NCBI RefSeq assembly: GCF_024055725.1
Contig: NZ_JAMXMX010000014.1
Coordinates: 1 to 64,000 of the forward strand
DNA: 64,000 bases
Direction of reading: 5' to 3'
DNA from: Actinoallomurus spadix
GTDB lineage: Bacteria; Actinomycetota; Actinomycetes; Streptosporangiales; Streptosporangiaceae
Part shown: in pieces, positions 52,314 through 60,906 of the stretch
How the letters are laid out: the number at the start of each line of letters is the position of its first letter
How positions within the stretch are numbered: the stretch's first letter is position 1
The notes under the pieces: generated by a model
Databases searched by the model: none
What the model was told of the DNA's origin: nothing
What the model saw: the letters and a program-made list of their open reading frames with translations, nothing else
Translations under genes and position numbers: made by a program

Positions 52314-54368
52314 ATGACCGCACTGCACAGCTACGTCGGCGGCCGGTGGCAGGCGCCGACGGGCGAGGGGATTCCGCTGCACGACGCGGTGACCGGCGAG
52401 GAGATCGCCCGCGTCTCCACCGCGGGGATCGACCTGGCCGCCGCCCTGGAGTACGGCCGCCGCGTCGGCGGGCCGGCGCTGCGCGAGCTCACCTTCCACC
52501 AGCGCGCCGCCCTGCTGAAGGCCCTGGCCTCGCACCTGCGTGAGCACCGCGAGGAGCTGTACGCGCTGTCGGCCCGGACCGGCGCGACGCTGAACGACTC
52601 GCGCTTCGACGTGGACGGCGGCATCGGCGTGCTGTTCGCGTACGCGAGCCGGGGCCGCCGCGAGCTGCCGAACGACACGGTCTACGTCGAGGGGGCCGTC
52701 GAGCCGCTGGGCAAGGGCGGCACGTTCGCCGGGCAGCACGTCTGCACGCCGCTGCGCGGCGTCGCCGTCCAGATCAACGCGTTCAACTTCCCGGTGTGGG
52801 GGCCGCTGGAGAAGCTCGCCCCCGCGTTCCTCGCCGGGATGCCCTGCCTGATCAAGCCGGCGGAGCAGACCGCGTACCTCACCGAGCGGCTGGTCCGGCT
52901 GATCGTCGACTCCGGCCTGCTGCCGGAGGGCACCGTACAGCTCGTCTGCGGCCCGCCCGGCGACCTGCTCGACCACGTGACCGACCAGGACCTGGTCGCG
53001 TTCACCGGCTCGGCCGCCACCGCGCGCAAGCTCCGGGCGCACCCGGCGATCGTCCGCGACGCGGTGCGGTTCACCGCCGAGGCCGACTCGCTGAACTGCT
53101 CGATCCTCGGGCCGGACGCCCGGCCCGGCACGCCCGAGTTCGACCTGTACGTCAAGCAGCTCGTCACCGAGATGACGGTGAAGGCCGGGCAGAAGTGCAC
53201 CGCGATCCGGCGGGCCCTGGTCCCCGCCGAGCTGATGGACGACGTCGCGGCGGCGGTGCGGGAGCGGCTGGCCAAGGTCACCGTCGGCGACCCGTCGCGT
53301 GAGGACGTCCGGATGGGGGCCCTGGCGAGCCTCGACCAGCGGGAAGAGGTCCGCCGGTCCGTCAAGGCCCTGCGCGGCGCCGCTCACCTGATCTTCGGCG
53401 ACCCCGACCGCGTCGAGGTGCTGGGCGCCGACGCCGACCGGGGCGCGTTCATCTCCCCCCTGCTGCTGCGCTGCGACGACCCCGACCGCGCAGAGCCGCA
53501 CGAGGTGGAGGCGTTCGGGCCGGTGTCCACGCTCCTGCCGTACGCCTCGGCCGAGCAGGCGATCGAGCTGGCCGCGCGCGGCCGGGGCAGCCTCGCCGGC
53601 TCCGTGGTCACGGCCGACACCGACTTCGCCCGGGAGATCGTGCTCGGCCTCGCGCCGTGGCACGGCCGGCTGCTCGTCCTCGACCGCGACGACGCGAAGG
53701 AGTCGACCGGGCACGGCTCGCCGCTCCCGGGCCTGGTGCACGGCGGGCCGGGCCGCGCGGGCGGCGGCGAGGAGATGGGCGGCCTGCGCGGCGTGCTGCA
53801 CCACATGCAGCGCACCGCCGTCCAGGCCGACCCGAGGACGCTGAGCGCGATCACCGGCCGCTGGGTCGCGGGCGCCCCGCGGCGTACGCACGTCTCCGGC
53901 AGCGGCGAGGGCGTTCACCCGTTCCGCAAGTCCCTGGCCGAGCTGCGGGTCGGCGACGCGGTCACCGCCGGGCCCCGCACGGTGACCCTGGAGGACATCG
54001 ACCACTTCGCGGAGTTCACCGGCGACACGTTCTACGCCCACACCGACGAGGAGGCGGCGCGGGCGAACCCGCTGTTCGGCGGGATCGTCGCGCACGGCTA
54101 CCTGGTCGTGTCGCTGGCCGCCGGGCTGTTCGTCTCCCCCGAGCCGGGCCCCGTCCTCGCCAACTACGGCCTGGAGAATCTCCGGTTCCTCACACCGGTC
54201 AAGCCGGGCGACGAGCTGACCGTGACGCTGACCGCCAAGCAGATCACCCCGCGCGCGAACGCCGACTACGGCGAGGTGCGCTGGGACGCCGACGTGACCA
54301 ACCAGACCGGGGAGTCGGTCGCCAAGTACGACGTGCTCACCCTGGTCGCGAAGGAGAAGACGTCATGA
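52314..54368 (+). CDS. paaZ: Oxepin-CoA hydrolase/3-oxo-5,6-dehydrosuberyl-CoA semialdehyde dehydrogenase
   Basis: 684 residues, bifunctional. An N-terminal ALDH domain (about 1-520) has [20 protein letters not shown], general-base Glu in [11 protein letters not shown] and catalytic Cys in [14 protein letters not shown]-terminal MaoC-type hydratase (about 540-680) has the hot-dog motif [20 protein letters not shown] and [10 protein letters not shown]. It opens the oxepin-CoA ring and oxidises the resulting aldehyde in phenylacetate catabolism. ATG follows CTGGAGGCC; it leads the operon, and paaA starts inside its stop codon. Confidence 0.95.
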   Translation: MTALHSYVGGRWQAPTGEGIPLHDAVTGEEIARVSTAGIDLAAALEYGRRVGGPALRELTFHQRAALLKALASHLREHREELYALSARTGATLNDSRFDVDGGIGVLFAYASRGRRELPNDTVYVEGAVEPLGKGGTFAGQHVCTPLRGVAVQINAFNFPVWGPLEKLAPAFLAGMPCLIKPAEQTAYLTERLVRLIVDSGLLPEGTVQLVCGPPGDLLDHVTDQDLVAFTGSAATARKLRAHPAIVRDAVRFTAEADSLNCSILGPDARPGTPEFDLYVKQLVTEMTVKAGQKCTAIRRALVPAELMDDVAAAVRERLAKVTVGDPSREDVRMGALASLDQREEVRRSVKALRGAAHLIFGDPDRVEVLGADADRGAFISPLLLRCDDPDRAEPHEVEAFGPVSTLLPYASAEQAIELAARGRGSLAGSVVTADTDFAREIVLGLAPWHGRLLVLDRDDAKESTGHGSPLPGLVHGGPGRAGGGEEMGGLRGVLHHMQRTAVQADPRTLSAITGRWVAGAPRRTHVSGSGEGVHPFRKSLAELRVGDAVTAGPRTVTLEDIDHFAEFTGDTFYAHTDEEAARANPLFGGIVAHGYLVVSLAAGLFVSPEPGPVLANYGLENLRFLTPVKPGDELTVTLTAKQITPRANADYGEVRWDADVTNQTGESVAKYDVLTLVAKEKTS

Positions 54369-55303
54369 CCGTCGTGGCCGAGGAGGGCCTGGAGCGGCAC
54401 TTCGAGCACACGATCGAGCGGGACCAGCGGATCGAGCCCCGGGACTGGATGCCGGACGCGTACCGCGCCACGATGATCCGGCAGATCGCGCAGCACGCGC
54501 ACTCCGAGATCATCGGGATGCAGCCGGAGGGCGACTGGATCACCCGGGCGCCGTCGCTGCGGCGCAAGGCGATCCTGCTCGCCAAGGTGCAGGACGAGGC
54601 GGGTCACGGCCTGTACCTCTACTCCGCCACCGAGACCCTCGGCGTCGACCGGGCCGACCTGACGACCCGGCTGATCGAGCGGCGGCAGAAGTACTCCTCG
54701 ATCTTCAACTACCCGACGCTGACGTACGCCGACGTCGGGGTGATCGGCTGGCTCGTCGACGGCGCCGCGATCTGCAACCAGGTGCCGCTGTGCCGCAGCT
54801 CGTACGGCCCGTACGCCCGCGCGATGATCCGCATCTGCAAGGAGGAGTCGTTCCACCAGCGGCAGGGTTACGAGCTGCTGATGACGATGATGCGCGGCAC
54901 CGGCGCCCAGAAGGAGATGGTGCAGGACGCCGTGAACCGCTGGTGGTGGCCGAGCCTGATGATGTTCGGCCCGCCCGACGCGGACTCGCCGAACACCGCC
55001 CGGTCGATGGCCTGGAAGATCAAGCGGCACACCAACGACGAACTGCGCCAGCGGTTCGTCGACATGACGGTCCCGCAGGCCGAGGCGCTGGGCGTCACGC
55101 TCCCCGACCCCGACCTGAGGTGGAACCCCGAGCGCGGCCACCACGACTTCGGCCCGATCGACTGGGACGAGTTCAAACGGGTGCTGAGCGGCGATGGACC
55201 GTGCAACGCCGAGCGCGTCGCCCGGCGCCGCCGCGCCCACGAGGAGGGCGCGTGGGTCCGCGAGGCCGCAGCCGCCCACGCCGCGAAGCGGAGGACGCGA
55301 TGA
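54365..55303 (+). CDS. paaA: 1,2-phenylacetyl-CoA epoxidase, catalytic subunit A
   Basis: 312 residues, ferritin-like diiron oxygenase. Iron-binding helices carry ExxH in [17 protein letters not shown] and [16 protein letters not shown]. The family landmarks [20 protein letters not shown] and [16 protein letters not shown] are present. It epoxidises the aromatic ring of phenylacetyl-CoA with PaaC and PaaB and electrons from PaaE. It overlaps paaZ by 4 bp and paaB by 4 bp. Confidence 0.97.
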   Translation: MTVVAEEGLERHFEHTIERDQRIEPRDWMPDAYRATMIRQIAQHAHSEIIGMQPEGDWITRAPSLRRKAILLAKVQDEAGHGLYLYSATETLGVDRADLTTRLIERRQKYSSIFNYPTLTYADVGVIGWLVDGAAICNQVPLCRSSYGPYARAMIRICKEESFHQRQGYELLMTMMRGTGAQKEMVQDAVNRWWWPSLMMFGPPDADSPNTARSMAWKIKRHTNDELRQRFVDMTVPQAEALGVTLPDPDLRWNPERGHHDFGPIDWDEFKRVLSGDGPCNAERVARRRRAHEEGAWVREAAAAHAAKRRTR

Positions 55304-55581
55304 GCGAGACGTTCCTGTACGAGGTGTTCGTGCGGGGGAAGCGCGGGCTGAACCACGTCCACGTCGGCTCGCTGCACGCACCGGACGACGAGATGGCCCT
55401 GCGCAACGCGCGGGACCTGTACACCCGCCGCAACGAGGGCGTGAGCATCTGGGTCGTGAAGGCGTCGCACATCGCGGCGTCCAGCCCCGACGAGAAGGAT
55501 CCGTTCTTCGCGCCGTCGGCGGACAAGGTCTACCGGCACCCGACCTTCTACGACATCCCCGACGACGTGCCGCACATGTGA
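55300..55581 (+). CDS. paaB: 1,2-phenylacetyl-CoA epoxidase, subunit B
   Basis: 93 residues, typical length. [40 protein letters not shown] and [16 protein letters not shown] are conserved in PaaB. It is a small structural subunit bridging PaaA-PaaC units. ATG overlaps the paaA stop. Confidence 0.96.
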   Translation: MSETFLYEVFVRGKRGLNHVHVGSLHAPDDEMALRNARDLYTRRNEGVSIWVVKASHIAASSPDEKDPFFAPSADKVYRHPTFYDIPDDVPHM

Positions 55582-55591
55582 TCGGAGCGTC

Positions 55592-56458
55592 ATGTCCTTC
55601 GACAACGTCTACGAGGCCCTGAGCGAGGACGGCGACGCCCGGTGGGCGTTCGGCACCGGGTTCGCCGATCCGCTGGCCGGGGTCGACACCACCGTCCCGC
55701 CGGACGTCGCCGGCGCCGATCTGGCCGCCTACTGCCTCATGCTCGGCGACGACGCCCTGGTCATGTCGCACCGGCTCCAGGAATGGTGCACGAACGCGCC
55801 GGACCTGGAGGAGGAGGTCGCGCTCGCCAACATCGGGCTCGACCTGCTCGGCCAGACCCGCATGCTGTACGCCCGCGCGGGCCACGCCGACGGCACCGGC
55901 CGCGGCGAGGACGCCTACGCCTACTTCCGCGAGCCTGAGGACTTCGCCAACGTCCGGCTCACCGAGACGCCTCGCGGCGACTTCGGCGACCTGATCGCAA
56001 AGCTGCTCGTGTTCGCCACCTGGCGGCTCGCGCTGCTGCAGCGCCTGATCACGTCCCGCGACCCGGTCCTGGCCGCGATCGCCGCCAAGGGCGTCAAGGA
56101 GGTCGCCTACCATCGCGACCACGCCGCCCAGTGGGCCGTGCGCCTCGGCGACGGCACCGAGGAGTCGCACCGCCGGATGCAGGCCGGGCTCGACCGGCTG
56201 TGGCCGCTGGTCGGCGAGCTGTTCGCGCCGCACGAGGTGGAGGAGCGCCTGGCCCGCGCGGGCGTCGCGGCCGACCCGGCCGGTCTGCGCGCGGAGTTCG
56301 ACGCCGTACTCGACCAGGTCCTCACGGCGGCGACGCTGCGCCGTCCCGACGTGCCGCCGGAGCCGGGCGGGGGCCGTGGCGCGCACACCGACGCCCTCGC
56401 GCCGCTGCTGGCCGAGCTGCAGAGCGTGGCCCGCGCGCATCCGGAGGCGACATGGTGA
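55592..56458 (+). CDS. paaC: 1,2-phenylacetyl-CoA epoxidase, structural subunit C
   Basis: 288 residues of ferritin-like helices without the full diiron set: LMLGDDALVMSHRLQEWCTN, EEVALANIGLDLLGQTRMLY, and VKEVAYHRDHAAQWAVRLGD. The last third is Ala/Arg-rich. It stabilises PaaA. paaD starts inside its last codons. Confidence 0.95.
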   Translation: MSFDNVYEALSEDGDARWAFGTGFADPLAGVDTTVPPDVAGADLAAYCLMLGDDALVMSHRLQEWCTNAPDLEEEVALANIGLDLLGQTRMLYARAGHADGTGRGEDAYAYFREPEDFANVRLTETPRGDFGDLIAKLLVFATWRLALLQRLITSRDPVLAAIAAKGVKEVAYHRDHAAQWAVRLGDGTEESHRRMQAGLDRLWPLVGELFAPHEVEERLARAGVAADPAGLRAEFDAVLDQVLTAATLRRPDVPPEPGGGRGAHTDALAPLLAELQSVARAHPEATW

Positions 56459-56955
56459 CCGCGACGACGGACGCGCGGTCGGTGGCCGAGACGGTCACCG
56501 ACCCGGAGCTGCCCATGCTCACCCTCGCCGACCTCGGCGTGCTGCGCGACGTGACCGAGGAGGACGGCCGGGTCGTCGTGACCATCACCCCGACCTACTC
56601 CGGCTGCCCCGCGATGGACGCCATGCGCGCCGACCTCATCCGCGCGCTGCGGGCGGCGGGCCACGAGCGGGTCGAGGTGCGCACCGTCCTGCACCCGCCG
56701 TGGAGCACCGACTGGATCAGCGCGGCGGGCCGCCGCCGGCTCGCCGAGGCCGGCATCGCGCCGCCCGGCGCCGCCCCGCGCCGCGCGGACGGGCCGATCC
56801 CCCTCACCCTCGGCCCCACCGTCCGTACGGTCCGGTGCCCCCGCTGTGGGTCCGCGGACACCGAGGAGACCTCGGCGTTCGGCGCGACCGCCTGCAAGGC
56901 GCTGCGCCGGTGCCGTGCCTGTCTCGAACCGTTCGAGCACGTCAAGGAGATCTAG
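56452..56955 (+). CDS. paaD: Phenylacetate epoxidase maturation protein (SufT/MIP18-like)
   Basis: 167 residues. The DUF59/MIP18 domain (about 8-95: VTDPELPMLTLADLGVLRDV, TPTYSGCPAMDAMRADLIRA) is followed by a C-terminal zinc ribbon with four Cys (CPRCGS and CRAC). It helps assemble the iron-sulfur centre of PaaE or the diiron centre of the complex. ATG 56452 overlaps paaC by 7 bp. Confidence 0.95.
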   Translation: MVTATTDARSVAETVTDPELPMLTLADLGVLRDVTEEDGRVVVTITPTYSGCPAMDAMRADLIRALRAAGHERVEVRTVLHPPWSTDWISAAGRRRLAEAGIAPPGAAPRRADGPIPLTLGPTVRTVRCPRCGSADTEETSAFGATACKALRRCRACLEPFEHVKEI

Positions 56956-58044
56956 GTGACCGTCAGCACACCGGCGCCCGCGCGGGCGCGCGGAGGATTC
57001 CACCGCCTGCGGGTCGCGTCGGTGGAGCGGCTGTGCGCCGACGCGGTCGCGGTGACGTTCGACGTCCCGCCGGAGCTCGGCGACGCGTACGCCTTCCGCG
57101 CCGGCCAGTCGCTGACGCTGCGCCGCGAGATCGGCGGGCGGGAGGAGCGGCGGTCGTACTCCATCTGCGCGGCCGAGGGCGCCGCACCGCGCATCGGCGT
57201 CCGCGAGGTCCCGGACGGCCTGTTCTCCTCCTGGCTCGTACGGGAGGTCCGCCCCGGCGACGAGATCGAGGTGGGACCGCCGACCGGCGGGTTCACACCC
57301 GGCGACGAGACGGCCGGCCACCACGTGTTCGTCGCCGCCGGGTCCGGCATCACGCCGGTCCTGTCGATCGCCGCCACGGTCCTGCGCGATCCCACCGCCA
57401 CCGCGACCCTGCTGTACGCGAACCGGCGCACGGACACCGTGATGTTCGCCGACGAGCTGGCCGACCTGAAGGACCGCCACCTCGACCGCCTGGAACTCGT
57501 CCACGTCCTGTCCCGCGAACCGCTGGAGACCGAGCTGTTCACCGGGCGGCTGGACGCGGCCAAGTTCACCGCCCTGCGCGCGCTGCTGCCCCCGCTCGCG
57601 GACGTGGCGCACTGGTGGCTGTGCGGGCCGTACGCCATGGTCGAGGACCTGCGGGCCGTACTGGACCGGGCGGGCGTCCCGGCGGGCCGGATCCACCGGG
57701 AGCTGTTCTTCGTCGACGACGTGCCGCCCGTGCCGGTCCGCCACGAGGACGCCGCGCCCGACGGCGCCACGAGCGAGGTGACGATCCTCCTCGACGGCCG
57801 CTCGACGACGGCCGCCGTGCCGCGCGACACCCCGCTGCTGGACGCGATGCAGCGAGTCCGGCCCGACCTGCCGTTCGCCTGCAAGGGCGGCGTCTGCAGC
57901 ACCTGCCGCGCCCGGGTCACCGACGGCAAGGTCCACATGCGGCGCAACTTCGCCCTGGAGGAGTCCGAGGTCGACGCCGGCTTCGTGCTGACCTGCCAGT
58001 CGACGCCCCTGTCCGACCGCGTCGGCCTCGACTACGACGCCTAG
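56956..58044 (+). CDS. paaE: Phenylacetate epoxidase reductase subunit
   Basis: 362 residues: a ferredoxin-reductase FAD domain (about 13-115, RRSYSICAAEG), an NADPH-binding domain (about 120-245, VFVAAGSGITPVLSIAATVL), and a C-terminal plant-type [2Fe-2S] domain (about 270-360, CKGGVCSTCRARVTDG plus a fourth Cys in VLTCQST). It passes electrons from NADPH to PaaA. GTG at 56956 follows the paaD stop at once. paaK, paaG, paaF, paaH and paaJ are not in the window. Confidence 0.96.
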   Translation: MTVSTPAPARARGGFHRLRVASVERLCADAVAVTFDVPPELGDAYAFRAGQSLTLRREIGGREERRSYSICAAEGAAPRIGVREVPDGLFSSWLVREVRPGDEIEVGPPTGGFTPGDETAGHHVFVAAGSGITPVLSIAATVLRDPTATATLLYANRRTDTVMFADELADLKDRHLDRLELVHVLSREPLETELFTGRLDAAKFTALRALLPPLADVAHWWLCGPYAMVEDLRAVLDRAGVPAGRIHRELFFVDDVPPVPVRHEDAAPDGATSEVTILLDGRSTTAAVPRDTPLLDAMQRVRPDLPFACKGGVCSTCRARVTDGKVHMRRNFALEESEVDAGFVLTCQSTPLSDRVGLDYDA

Positions 58045-58065
58045 TCCCGCGTCGAACAGGTCTGA

Positions 58066-58203
58066 GGTTCTGGCTCACTTTCCGTGATGCCTGCGGCTCG
58101 CCGTTGGCTGGGTGTGTTCCATCTGTACAGTGCGGGCTGGTTCTGGCCGGCGCCGGAGTGCCGGCTTGTTTCCCAGGGGTGTCTGCCCAGGCGAGAGAAT
58201 TCG
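58066..58203 (+). repeat. Left arm of a ~135-bp imperfect inverted repeat
   Basis: The left arm runs GGTTCTGGCTC...CGTGATGCCTGCGG, then CTCGCCGTTGGC, GGGTGTGTTCC, CAGTGCGGG, CCGGCGCCGG, TGCCGGCTTGTTT and ends with GAGAGAATTC. The same series, with about 85% identity, occurs reverse-complemented at about 58555-58707. The two arms are separated by roughly 350 bp, so the region could form a large cruciform or be two insertions in opposite orientation. Confidence 0.75.
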
Positions 58204-58426
58204 GTTCTGGCTCGAATCGCGTGATGAGTCGTCGTGACCGTCGCGGCGTCCTCGTCCGTGCCGGCGTGCCCTGTCGCGTTGGGCGTTGTCTCCTTTGGGC
58301 CTACGGTTTCCCGTGAGCCCGTTCGCGCACAAAGCGCCTGAACGATCTCCGCTTCGCTGGGAGAACTCGCAGCGGGGAAGCGGTTCGTGTGAGAACGACT
58401 CATGATCAGATCGCACCCCCATTTCG

Positions 58427-58450
58427 GGCTCTGGCTCAGATCTCGTGATG
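58427..58450 (+). repeat. 24-bp motif, one of four copies
   Basis: Motif GGYTCYGGCTCRnnnYnCGTGATG. Copies: 58066-58089 (+), 58203-58226 (+), 58427-58450 (+), 58677-58700 (-). All four are exactly 24 bases. The first and last are the outer ends of the inverted arms, which resembles terminal inverted repeats of an insertion sequence or miniature element. No transposase frame is present. Confidence 0.65.
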
Positions 58451-58523
58451 GGGGCTCATCGTCGCCGCACACTCAGGGACACAACGCACCACCTCGGGCA
58501 AAGCGGGCACCACCGAGAGGCAC

Positions 58524-58544
58524 CTTGTTCCCGTCAGCGTCTAC
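58524..58544 (-). repeat. ~21-bp motif, one of four copies
   Basis: Motif GYAGACRCYnnYGRnAACAAG. Copies: 58165-58186 (-), 58524-58544 (-), 58569-58590 (+), 58717-58737 (+). The middle two face each other 24 bp apart and could form a stem (CTTGTT..CGTCTAC against GTAGACG..AACAAG). Confidence 0.6.
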
Positions 58545-58554
58545 CGAGGGAAGA

Positions 58555-58707
58555 ATCCTCTCTCTTGAGTAGACGCCCCTGGAAAACAAGCCGGCACCCC
58601 CGGCGCCTGCCAGGACCACCCCGCACCAACCCCGCACTGGCAGGCGGAACACACCCGGCCAACGGCGAGCCGCAGGCATCACGGGAACTGAGCCGGAACC
58701 GAGAATT
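58555..58707 (-). repeat. Right arm of the ~135-bp imperfect inverted repeat
   Basis: Reverse complement of this arm gives GGTTCCGGCTCA, CGTGATGCCTGCGG, CTCGCCGTTGGCC, GGGTGTGTTCC, CAGTGCGGGG, GGCGCCGGGGGTGCCGG and CTTGTTTTCCAGGGG in the same order as the left arm. It is about 10 bp longer in the middle because of small insertions. Confidence 0.75.
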
Positions 58708-58787
58708 CTTCTTTCAGTAGACGCCTATGAAAACAAGGTGCGCCAGTTTCGATCGCGCGACAAAGAGACGATCAAGGAGATGACCGC

Positions 58788-58895
58788 GTGAAGACGGACG
58801 CAGCGTCGGCAGAATGGCGAAAAAGCAGCAGGTCAGACAGCGTCGGTAACCAATGTGTCGAAGTCACCCTCCTGGACTTCGCCGACGACTTCTGA
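58788..58895 (+). pseudogene. N-terminal fragment of a DUF397 gene
   Basis: After AAGGAG at 58773, a GTG at 58788 opens TDAASAEWRKSSRSDSVGNQ and CVEVTLLDFADDF before a TGA at 58893-58895. WRKSSRS...NQCVEV is the DUF397 signature, but the remaining half (VAVRDSKDP and after) is missing. The next codons continue in the same frame into the DinB-type remnant, so the stop sits at or near a recombination junction. There is no XRE partner nearby. Confidence 0.6.
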
Positions 58896-58922
58896 TCTCG
58901 CATTCAGGTCGTTCTGCCGACG

Positions 58923-59437
58923 ATGCTGGACGGGGACGCCCCGCCGCAGGCGACGGTCTCGGCCGTCGACTACTACCGGGGCGATGCTCGTTTCTCGCCT
59001 GAGACCAACAGTCGGCGTATCGAGCTGGCCCGCGAACGCGCGGCGCAGGCACCCAGCGGAAACGACCTCGTCCAAGAGTTCGACGACGTATGGAGAACGG
59101 CGGCCCGCCTGTGCGAGAAGGAGCCCGGCGATCGCGTGGTCCGCACGCGTCACGGTGATCCGATGCTGCTGACCGACTTCCTGGTCACCCGCGTGGTCGA
59201 GGTGGCCGTGCACGGCCTGGACCTCGCCGCCGCCATCGGGCGCCGACCCTGGCTGACCGCGTCCGCCGGCCGTCTGCTCACCCAGTTGCTCCTCGGCCCT
59301 CGTGGACTTGAAGAAGTGCGCCGCCTGGGCTGGGACCGAGTGACATTCCTGCGCAAGGCCACCGGCCGGAGCCGATGACCGACGAGGATACCGCCGAGGT
59401 CGAGCGCGCGGGCATCCGCTGGCTGTCCCTCGGCTGA
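58923..59437 (+). pseudogene. Broken maleylpyruvate isomerase-family (DinB-like) gene
   Basis: The frame from 58923 encodes the middle and end of a DinB-type protein: LDGDAPPQATVSAVDYYRGD, RIELARERAAQAP, VVRTRHGDPMLLTDFLVTRV, VEVAVHGLDLAAAIGRRPWL, ending LRKATGRSR at a TGA (59376-59378). The N-terminal metal-binding His segment is missing. Beyond the stop, the -1 frame (ATG 59375) reads MTDEDTAEVERAGIRWLSLG to a TGA at 59437, which is the expected family C-terminus. So the gene has lost its 5' end and also has a frameshift near 59377. Confidence 0.7.
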
Positions 59438-59441
59438 GGAC

Positions 59442-60467
59442 TTACGAGGCGTGGTCGGGGCCGGGGCGGTGGGCGGGGCCGTGGGAGTCGCCGCAGTGCT
59501 CCTCCGGCCGGGGGCCGATCGACAGCAGCGGGCCGGAGTTGTGGTCGACCTGGAGCGTCGTGTGGGTGATCCCGTACGACTCGGCGAGCACCGCCTCCAG
59601 GTCGGCGCGTACCGAGTGGCAGTCCTCGCCCGGGGCGACGAGAACGTGCGCGGAGGCCGCGGTCTTCCCCGCCGTGATCTGCCAGATGTGCAGGTCGTGC
59701 ACCTCGGTGACGTACGGGCGGGCGGCCAGGGCCTTGCCGACCTCATCCGGGGAGACTCCCGCGGGCGCGGCCTCGAGGAAGATCCGCCCCGACTCGCGCA
59801 CCAGTCCGAGCCCCGCCCGCACCATCAGGACGACCACGACCAGGGAGGCGATGGCGTCCGCGCGGGCGAAGCCGGTCACGATCATGACGAGGCCGGCGAC
59901 GGCCGTGGCGATGAAGGCGTACGCGTCGGTGAGGATGTGCCGGAAGGCGCCCTCGATGTTGAGGCTGGTGCGGTCGGCGCGGGAGATCATCCAGGTGGCT
60001 CCGGCATTGACGACGATGCCGACCAGCGCGGTGCCGAGCACGAGGCCGCCGGTGACCTCGGGCGGGCTGATCAGCCGCCGGATCGCCTCGTAGGTGAGCC
60101 AGGCCGACAGCAGCAGCAGGGACAGCCCGTTGGCCTGGGCGGAGAGGATCTCGGCGCGCTGCAGACCGTACGTGTAACCGCCCTTCGGCGGCTTGGCGGC
60201 CAGTCGCATGGCCACCAGCGCCAGGGCGATGGAGGCGGCGTCGGTCAGCATGTGCGCCGCGTCGGAGATCAGCGCCAGGGAGCCCGCCAGCAGGCCGACG
60301 GCGACCTCTCCGGCCATGAACGCGAGGATCAGGCCGAGTGCCCCGCTCAGCAGGCGCGCGTCGGCGTTCTCGCCGATGCCGTGGGCGTGGCCCGCGTGGC
60401 CGCCGGCGGACGGGGAGTGGTCGTGGCCGCCGGCGGACGGGGAGTGGTCGTGGCCGTCGGCGCTCAT
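59442..60467 (-). CDS. Cation diffusion facilitator (CDF) metal efflux protein
   Basis: 341 residues. A His-rich N-terminus (1-32, with GGHDHSPSAGGH units) precedes six membrane helices with HxxxD-type metal sites in SDAAHMLTDAASIALALVA and ILTDAYAFIATAVA. A cytoplasmic C-terminal domain (about 255-341) ends in a further His/Glu-rich tail (EEHCGDSHG...HRPGPDHAS). It exports Zn2+ or a related divalent ion by proton exchange. Its ATG overlaps the stop of the ArsR gene. Confidence 0.93.
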   Translation of the reverse strand: MSADGHDHSPSAGGHDHSPSAGGHAGHAHGIGENADARLLSGALGLILAFMAGEVAVGLLAGSLALISDAAHMLTDAASIALALVAMRLAAKPPKGGYTYGLQRAEILSAQANGLSLLLLSAWLTYEAIRRLISPPEVTGGLVLGTALVGIVVNAGATWMISRADRTSLNIEGAFRHILTDAYAFIATAVAGLVMIVTGFARADAIASLVVVVLMVRAGLGLVRESGRIFLEAAPAGVSPDEVGKALAARPYVTEVHDLHIWQITAGKTAASAHVLVAPGEDCHSVRADLEAVLAESYGITHTTLQVDHNSGPLLSIGPRPEEHCGDSHGPAHRPGPDHAS

Positions 60468-60895
60468 GTCGCGTCTCCCTCGGTCTCCTGGCGTTCGGGG
60501 TGGGCCGCGGCCGGTGCGTGGCCGATGTGGGTGAGCGCGACGTCCAGCAGCATGCGCACGTGCGCGTCGGCGAGCCGGTAGTAGGCCATCCGCCCGGACC
60601 GGCGCGCCTGGACGACCCGGTGGGCGCGGAGCAACCGCAGGTGGTGGGAGACCGCCGACTCGCTGGCGCCGGCGACCGCCGCCAGGTCGCAGACGCACAT
60701 CTCGCCCTCCAGCAGGGCGACCAGGACCTTCAACCGGCCGGGGTCGGCGAGCAGCCCGAAGACGTCCGCGACCTCGGCGACGTCGTCCGCGGGCGGCATC
60801 GACGCGCACACGGTCGCGACGCGGTCGGCGTCGACGACCCGGACGGTGCAGGATTCGAGACCGACGACCACCTGATCATCTGAACGATTGCTCAT
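60464..60895 (-). CDS. ArsR/SmtB-family metal-sensing repressor
   Basis: 143 residues. Winged helix-turn-helix: VFGLLADPGRLKVLVALLEG, then CVCDLAAVAGASESAVSHHL. The CxC (MCVCDL) in helix alpha-3 and the C-terminal DAHVRMLLDVALTH (Asp, His and further His) resemble alpha3N and alpha5 metal sites of CadC/CzrA/SmtB-type sensors. It presumably de-represses the CDF pump when Zn or Cd is high. It is the first gene of the pair. Confidence 0.93.
   Translation of the reverse strand: MSNRSDDQVVVGLESCTVRVVDADRVATVCASMPPADDVAEVADVFGLLADPGRLKVLVALLEGEMCVCDLAAVAGASESAVSHHLRLLRAHRVVQARRSGRMAYYRLADAHVRMLLDVALTHIGHAPAAAHPERQETEGDAT
60881..60894. promoter_or_regulatory. Possible ArsR operator at its own start codon
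   Basis: TGAAC-gatt-GCTCA, four of five pairs complementary, overlaps the ATG of the ArsR gene. The location next to the promoter fits autoregulation, but the bases are also coding. Confidence 0.3.
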
Positions 60896-60906
60896 ACGTC
60901 GTCACC

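Larger units (their letters stand above)
58045..58787. other. Non-coding gap with a repeat cluster
   Basis: 743 bases after paaE without a supported gene. It contains two large inverted arms and eight copies of two short motifs, described in the following repeat entries. Long frames crossing it on both strands are interrupted and show no codon bias. Confidence 0.75.

Noticed and set aside
56376-58316. A 646-residue forward frame overlapping paaD and paaE
   Set aside because: It is a shifted frame of paaCDE and low-complexity Arg/Gly/Pro; codon bias belongs to the paa genes.
58045-58787. A CRISPR-like array
   Set aside because: Only four copies of each motif, on both strands, with irregular spacing and no near-identical direct repeats separated by uniform spacers; no cas genes.
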